From Roseiterribacter gracilis (GTDB lineage Bacteria; Pseudomonadota; Alphaproteobacteria; BOG-932; Roseiterribacteraceae), in NCBI GenBank assembly GCA_018332375.1, contig BOPV01000001.1, positions 992,001 through 1,056,000 on the forward strand: a stretch of 64,000 bases of DNA, given 5' to 3'. Positions 59,735 to 64,000 of the stretch are shown in pieces. The stretch's first letter is position 1; every line of letters begins with the position of its first letter. The position numbers and the translations under genes were made by a program. The notes below the pieces were generated by a model. It was given only the letters and a program-made list of their open reading frames with translations, did not search any database and had not been told where the DNA came from.

Positions 59735-60675
59735 TTCAGGCCGATTTCGCGCAGACGCTGTTCGAGGAAATCGTGCGCCGTGATGGCGGGAAACTTCTTG
59801 GTCTCGCCCGGATCGAGCAACGAGTCCGGCGTGTCGAGCAGAACTTCCGGCCGCGGATGGCAGAAGAACGGCATCGAATAGCGCACCGCATCCGGGCTGG
59901 ACGGATTCACGACGCGATGCGTCGTCGCCGGGATTTTCAAGTTCAGATGGCGCGAAAGCATGTCGCCCGCGTCGACCACGATCTCGCCTTCGAGACCATC
60001 GACCTTGTGCCACTTGCCTTCACGGTCGAGCAGTTCGAGCCCGCTATCGGTTGCGGCCGGCAGCAAGGTGATCAGGTTGATGTCTTCATGCGCCGATGCG
60101 CGCACGCCGCCTTCGATGAAACGGTCTTTGAGCGCCGGATAGTGGATCACGCGCAGCACGGATTGGCCGTCCACGACCATGTCGGCCAGCGAACGCCTGG
60201 GCAGCTTCAAATATTCGGCGATCGCTTCGAGCAGGATCTCGGCGCAAGTCTGCATGCCGTCGAACAAGGTCGTCATCGCGGTTTTGAAAACCGGCTCTTC
60301 CTTGGGCCACACGTTGTTGCCGTAGTGCGGCTTGAGCTTGTGGCCGTCGGGCAGTTCGGGGCCGACATGCCAGAACTCTTTCAAGTCGCCGACCGGATTG
60401 TCCTTGGCGTGTTCGCGACCGAACGCGGTGAAGCCACGCGCACCGCCCGTGCCGGGCAGGTGGTACTGGTCCTTCACCGCATCGGGCAGCGCGAAGACGC
60501 GCTTGGCCGCGTCATAAGCGCGATCGAGGCTGCCGAGATCGACGCCATGGTTCGCGACTTTGACGAAGCCCGTGTCTTTCAGGCTGTCGCCAAGCGTCTG
60601 GACGAATTTGTTGCGGGCAGCGGCATCACCGCTGGTGAAGTCGGCCAGATCGACCGTCTCGACATGGAAGCGCAT
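59731..60675 (-). CDS. 2-oxoglutarate/Fe(II) oxygenase, isopenicillin N synthase-like
   Basis: 314 residues. The DIOX_N region includes SLKDTGFVKVANHGVD; the iron triad is His196, Asp198 (SAHEDINLITLL) and His253 (TTHRVVNP), and the 2-oxoglutarate-binding Arg265-x-Ser267 follows. Substrate unknown; relatives oxidise amino-acid or flavonoid-like compounds. Start at 60675 with AAGGAC in front. A 24-base palindrome lies 47 bases upstream. Coupled to the protease gene by a 4-base overlap. Confidence 0.87.
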   Translation of the reverse strand: MRFHVETVDLADFTSGDAAARNKFVQTLGDSLKDTGFVKVANHGVDLGSLDRAYDAAKRVFALPDAVKDQYHLPGTGGARGFTAFGREHAKDNPVGDLKEFWHVGPELPDGHKLKPHYGNNVWPKEEPVFKTAMTTLFDGMQTCAEILLEAIAEYLKLPRRSLADMVVDGQSVLRVIHYPALKDRFIEGGVRASAHEDINLITLLPAATDSGLELLDREGKWHKVDGLEGEIVVDAGDMLSRHLNLKIPATTHRVVNPSSPDAVRYSMPFFCHPRPEVLLDTPDSLLDPGETKKFPAITAHDFLEQRLREIGLK

Positions 60676-60721
60676 GTCCTTCCCTACCAAAAAGACACCC
60701 GTGCCGGCTACCACGGATCGC

Positions 60722-60745
60722 AATCCTGACCGTTCGGTCAGGATT
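60722..60745. promoter_or_regulatory. Perfect palindrome upstream of the oxygenase gene
   Basis: Arms AATCCTGACC and GGTCAGGATT around GTTC, between the GST stop (60749) and the oxygenase start (60675). The inner part, TGACCGTTCGGTCA, is the shape of TetR-family operators. It could also be a GST 3' hairpin, but it lacks a T-run. Confidence 0.5.
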
Positions 60746-60748
60746 CCG

Positions 60749-61456
60749 TCAGCGCTTTGCGCTCTGGCCGAACAGTAGGGCGCGCTCGGCCTCGCTCAGC
60801 GGTTTGGTCGGCGCGTAGGTGTTGGCGACGCCGTCATAGGCGCGGATCGTCGCCGGCCGCGCTGCGATGGTTTCGAACCACCGCTTTAGGTTTGGAAACG
60901 CTTCGAGTTTCTGCCCGTGCGCCTCGTGCGGCACGATCCAGGGGTAACAGGCCATGTCGGCGATCGAGTAGTCACCGACGATGAAGTCCCGGCCGGCCAG
61001 GTGCCCCTGACCCAAATGTTTGTCGAGCACCCCGTATAGCCGGTTGGTCTCGTTGACGTAGCGGTTGATCGCATAGGGGATCTTCTCGGGCGCGTAGACG
61101 GCGAAATGCCCGTTCTGCCCCGCCATCGGCCCCAGCCCGCCGACCTGCCAGAAGACCCACTGCAAGGTCTCGGTCCGACCGCGCAGATCGGGGCTGAGAA
61201 ACCGGCCGGTTTTCTCGGCGAGATAGAGAAGCATGGCGCCGGACTCGAAGATCGAAAGCGGCGCGCCGCCATCGGCCGGGTCGTGATCGACCATCGCCGG
61301 AATTTTGTTGTTGGGCGAGATGGCGAGGAATTCAGGCTTGAACTGGTCGCCCTTGCCGAGGTCGACCTTGATGCGCCGATGCTCGAGCCCGCTCTCTTCG
61401 AAGAAGAGCCGAAGTTTCAGACCGTTCGGCGTGTTGGCGAGATAGAGATCGATCAT
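60749..61456 (-). CDS. Glutathione S-transferase, YfcG/Nu-class-like
   Basis: 235 residues. Starts MIDLYLANTPNGLKLRLFFEE; the thioredoxin-fold half includes NNKIPAM (49-55) and the glutathione gamma-Glu site SIFESGAMLLYLAEKTG. These match the Nu class (YfcG, YghU), which act as disulfide reductases with glutathione. The C-terminal helical domain is complete. Nine bases after the tlpA stop, so probably one transcript with tlpA: two thiol-redox genes together. Confidence 0.9.
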   Translation of the reverse strand: MIDLYLANTPNGLKLRLFFEESGLEHRRIKVDLGKGDQFKPEFLAISPNNKIPAMVDHDPADGGAPLSIFESGAMLLYLAEKTGRFLSPDLRGRTETLQWVFWQVGGLGPMAGQNGHFAVYAPEKIPYAINRYVNETNRLYGVLDKHLGQGHLAGRDFIVGDYSIADMACYPWIVPHEAHGQKLEAFPNLKRWFETIAARPATIRAYDGVANTYAPTKPLSEAERALLFGQSAKR

Positions 61457-61465
61457 CGCAACCCT

Positions 61466-61999
61466 CTAGGACTTTGCTTGAAGCGATGATCCTAGGACTT
61501 TGACCAGCAACGACTTTGCGGCTGCGCTGTCCCATTCATTCTCGCCACTGAAACGACCGACTTCCTTGCCCTGCGCATCGACCAGAACGGTGAGCGGTAA
61601 GCCCCTGGCGGCAAAGAGTTTCATCGTCGCCGAGGTTTTGTCGCTTAACACGGTCAGCGTCGTGAGCCCGTTCTGCGCCAGGAACGGTCCGATCTGGAAG
61701 AAGCCGCCTTTGTCGACCGACAGAGCGACGACTTGGAGACCCGGCAACGTGGCGGCCAGACGCTGCAGCGATGGCAATTCCTTCACGCAGGGCGCGCACC
61801 AGGTTGCCCAGATATTGAGGAGCAGTGGCTTGCCCTGCAGCGACGCTAGCGTGACCGGCTTGTCCTGGGCGTCGAACGCCTCGATCGCGGGCAGCGGGAC
61901 CGCCGGTTCGGTCGGGACGAAGCCGAGCTGGGCTGCGGCTGCTGGACGCGTGAGGAGCGCGATGGACGCGACCAACAGGACCCAGGATAACAAGCGCAT
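61466..61999 (-). CDS. tlpA: TlpA-family periplasmic thiol-disulfide reductase
   Basis: 177 residues. N-terminal signal or anchor ([20 protein letters not shown]) then a thioredoxin fold with active site WATWCAPC (Cys68, Cys71) and cis-Pro region [20 protein letters not shown]. TlpA reduces copper-site cysteines of cytochrome oxidase partners in Bradyrhizobium. ATG at 61999 has GAGGAG 8 bases upstream, which lies inside argH. Its start codon overlaps that of argH on the other strand by 2 bases. Confidence 0.9.
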   Translation of the reverse strand: MRLLSWVLLVASIALLTRPAAAAQLGFVPTEPAVPLPAIEAFDAQDKPVTLASLQGKPLLLNIWATWCAPCVKELPSLQRLAATLPGLQVVALSVDKGGFFQIGPFLAQNGLTTLTVLSDKTSATMKLFAARGLPLTVLVDAQGKEVGRFSGENEWDSAAAKSLLVKVLGSSLQAKS

Positions 62000-63398
62000 G
62001 ACTGATGCTCCTCAACCTTCGACGAACCAGCTCTGGGGCGGTCGTTTTGCAGCCGGGCCTTCCGCGGTGATGCAGCGCATCAACGCGTCGATCGGCTTCG
62101 ACCGCAAGCTCGCCGCCGAAGACATTGCCGGTTCGAAAGCCCACGCCACCATGCTAGCCGCGGTGGGCATTCTGACGCGCGAAGACGCCGATGCGATTCT
62201 GGGCGGCCTCGATCGCGTCGCCGACGAGATTGCGCAAGGCACCTTCGTCTTCAAGACCGAGCTTGAAGACATCCACATGAACGTCGAAGCGCGTCTGGCC
62301 GAATTGATTGGCGAGCCGGCCGGTCGCCTACACACCGCCCGGTCGCGCAACGACCAGGTCGCCACCGATTTCAAATTGTGGGTGCGCGGCGCCTTCGTCC
62401 GTCTCGATGGCGACTTGAAAGCGCTGCAAGTGGCCCTGCTCGATCAGGCCGAAGCGCATGCAGATGCGGTGATGCCCGGCTTCACCCATCTGCAGTTGGC
62501 GCAGCCCGTCACGTTCGGCCACCACCTGCTCGCCTATGTCGAGATGTTCGGCCGCGATCGCGACCGCGTGCTTGCCGGTCTGGCGCGCTCCGACGAATGC
62601 CCCTTGGGCGCCGCTGCGCTGGCGGGCTCGCCCTTCCCGATCGATCGCCAGGCGACCGCGAAGGCGCTCGGCTTTGCGCGGCCGACCGCGAATTCGATGG
62701 ACTCGGTCTCGGACCGCGACTTCGCGCTCGACTATCTCGCCAGCTGCGCCATCGCAGCGGTGCATGTTTCGCGCCTCGCCGAAGAACTGGTCTTGTGGAC
62801 CTCGGATCAGTTCCGCTTCGTCAAATTGCCGGATGCGTGGACGACCGGCAGTTCAATCATGCCGCAGAAGCGCAATCCCGATGCGGCCGAACTGGCGCGT
62901 GGCAAGACCGGGCGCGTGCTCGGCGCGCTGCAGGCGCTGCTGGTGACGCTGAAAGGCCTGCCGCTGACCTATTCCAAGGACATGCAGGAAGACAAAGAGC
63001 CGGTCTTCGAAACCGAAGAAACCATGGCGCTGGTGCTGGCTGCGATGACCGGCATGATCCGCGACCTGACGCCCGATCGTGACGCGCTGCGCACGGCGGC
63101 GGGCAAAGGCTATGCGACCGCCACTGATCTCGCCGATTGGCTGGTGCGCGAGTTGAACCTGCCGTTCCGCAAAGCGCACCACGTCACCGGCACACTGGTG
63201 AAGCTTGCCGAAAGCAAAGGTGTGCCGCTCGATCAATTGACGCTCGGCGAATTGAAGTCGGTCGAATCCGGCATCAACCAGGGCGTCTACAGCGTGTTGT
63301 CCATCGACGCGTCGGTCGGATCGCGTGCGAGCTATGGCGGCACGTCGCCCGAGCGCGTGCGCCAAGCCGTCATCGCCGCACGGAGCCGTTTCCTGTGA
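61998..63398 (+). CDS. argH: Argininosuccinate lyase
   Basis: 466 residues. Last step of arginine synthesis, splitting argininosuccinate to arginine and fumarate. [13 protein letters not shown] at 10-22, [13 protein letters not shown] near 112-124, His164 (GFTHLQ) and the signature [12 protein letters not shown] at 284-295 with the catalytic Ser. The ATG at 61998 has AGGA about 10 bases upstream, inside tlpA. Its GTGA end overlaps the lipoprotein gene. Confidence 0.96.
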   Translation: MTDAPQPSTNQLWGGRFAAGPSAVMQRINASIGFDRKLAAEDIAGSKAHATMLAAVGILTREDADAILGGLDRVADEIAQGTFVFKTELEDIHMNVEARLAELIGEPAGRLHTARSRNDQVATDFKLWVRGAFVRLDGDLKALQVALLDQAEAHADAVMPGFTHLQLAQPVTFGHHLLAYVEMFGRDRDRVLAGLARSDECPLGAAALAGSPFPIDRQATAKALGFARPTANSMDSVSDRDFALDYLASCAIAAVHVSRLAEELVLWTSDQFRFVKLPDAWTTGSSIMPQKRNPDAAELARGKTGRVLGALQALLVTLKGLPLTYSKDMQEDKEPVFETEETMALVLAAMTGMIRDLTPDRDALRTAAGKGYATATDLADWLVRELNLPFRKAHHVTGTLVKLAESKGVPLDQLTLGELKSVESGINQGVYSVLSIDASVGSRASYGGTSPERVRQAVIAARSRFL

Positions 63399-63592
63399 GC
63401 AACAATAAGTCTCTGGCGATCGTCGCGCTGCTCGCTCTCGCCTTGTTGGCCGGTTGCGGCAAGAAACCCCGCAACGTCGATCCGCCCGAAGGCACGAACG
63501 AAGTCTTCCCGCGCGTCTACCCGCCCGATCCCGACAATCCGAAGCCGCAAAAGGCACCGGATCCCTCCTCTGTCCTGCGCAGCAAAATTTGA
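63395..63592 (+). CDS. lptM: Small LptM-like lipoprotein
   Basis: 65 residues. A short signal [21 protein letters not shown] ends with the lipobox LLAGC, followed by [23 protein letters not shown]. LptM (YifL) assists maturation of the LPS translocon LptD; the short lipobox-plus-Pro-rich layout and the place between argH and lysA fit, but the sequence is too short for certainty. The GTG start overlaps the argH stop; its own stop overlaps the lysA TTG. Confidence 0.72.
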   Translation: MSNNKSLAIVALLALALLAGCGKKPRNVDPPEGTNEVFPRVYPPDPDNPKPQKAPDPSSVLRSKI

Positions 63593-64000
63593 CCGGCTTC
63601 ACCTACAAGAACGGCGTGCTGCACGCCGACGACATCGCCCTGTCGACGATCGCCGACAAGGTCGGCACGCCGACCTATGTCTACGCGTCGAGCACGATCG
63701 AGCAGAATTACGCACGGCTCGCCAATGCGCTGTCGCCGCTCGGCGTGCGCATCGCGTATGCGCTGAAAGCGAATTCGAACCAGGCGGTGATCGCGACCTT
63801 GGCGCGGCTTGGCGCCGGCGGCGACATCGTCAGCGGTGGCGAGCTGACGCGCGCAATGGCGGCCGGCATCGCGCCCGACCGCATCGTGTTTTCGGGCGTC
63901 GGAAAAACTGCCGATGAAGTCGCGCAAGCGCTGCGTGCCGGCATCCATCAGTTCAACGTTGAATCGATCCCCGAACTCGATCTGATCGATCGCGTCGCTG
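63589..64000 (+). CDS. lysA: Diaminopimelate decarboxylase LysA (partial, C-terminus beyond right edge)
   Basis: 137 codons visible of about 420. PLP enzyme of the last lysine step. [20 protein letters not shown] starts it, Lys60 in IAYALKAN is the PLP lysine, and GAGGDIVSGGELTRAMAAGI follows as in the family. A TTG at 63589 is the start; it overlaps the lipoprotein stop (TTGA). No alternative start is nearby. Confidence 0.94.
   Translation, partial: MTGFTYKNGVLHADDIALSTIADKVGTPTYVYASSTIEQNYARLANALSPLGVRIAYALKANSNQAVIATLARLGAGGDIVSGGELTRAMAAGIAPDRIVFSGVGKTADEVAQALRAGIHQFNVESIPELDLIDRVA

Overview
The window is a dense, GC-rich chromosomal stretch from an alphaproteobacterium. This is inferred from a near-complete hopanoid locus (squalene-hopene cyclase with hpnA, B, G, H, I, J, K, L, M and N), the argH - small lipoprotein - lysA run divergent from tlpA, and a DMQ hydroxylase Coq7 gene; genus or order cannot be fixed from the sequence alone. 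Nearly all genes are packed with 4-base or smaller overlaps, and only one gene-free stretch exceeds 300 bases (12437-12801). I see no insertion sequence, prophage or CRISPR array.

Layout. 1-3233: dTDP-L-rhamnose operon rmlBCDA (minus strand, rmlA cut by the left edge). 3276-4874: prfC. 4911-8396: a TetR regulator divergent from an EmrAB-type drug efflux pair, with two operator-like palindromes around the promoter. 8506-12436: a secreted esterase, an FAD oxidoreductase, an NnrU membrane protein and an orphan ECF sigma factor. 12802-30627: the hopanoid region, in several transcription units: copC-hpnN (+); hpnJ-hpnK and hpnI (-); mlaA (+) facing hpnM (-); ispH-hpnH (+) facing hpnL-copD-hpnA-hpnB-shc-hpnG (-). 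Together these cover isoprenoid supply (IspH), cyclisation of squalene (Shc), side-chain addition (HpnH, HpnG), head-group glycosylation and remodelling (HpnI, HpnK, HpnJ) and export to the outer membrane (HpnN, HpnM). The squalene-forming genes hpnC, hpnD and hpnE are not here.

30747-43665: mixed housekeeping and accessory genes (dusB, hydrolases, LysR/TSUP pair, GlxA-type regulator divergent from a rhodanese, LysE and AzlCD exporters, a secreted HExxH peptidase), ending in a tRNA-Leu(CAA) that sits 16 bases upstream of a small monooxygenase-like gene. 43850-50955: an autoregulated ArsR-SRPBCC-DoxX unit, dsbB behind a strong hairpin, coq7, a serine-hydrolase of the beta-lactamase family, HNH protein, gluQ, NUDIX and HIG1-type genes. 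51013-55871: etfB-etfA-hbd with a glycosyltransferase and a methyltransferase appended. 55868-60675: small regulators and enzymes, a two-gene ChrA transporter with a divergent LysR gene and a textbook LysR box, a two-lobed aspartyl protease and a 2-oxoglutarate oxygenase. 60749-64000: GST, tlpA, then argH, an LptM-like lipoprotein gene and lysA (cut by the right edge).

The most unusual signals are regulatory: duplicated start regions that create micro-ORFs in front of hpnN and hpnG, a hairpin that hides the dsbB ribosome binding site, copper genes copC and copD built into both ends of the hopanoid locus, and start codons of tlpA and argH that overlap on opposite strands.
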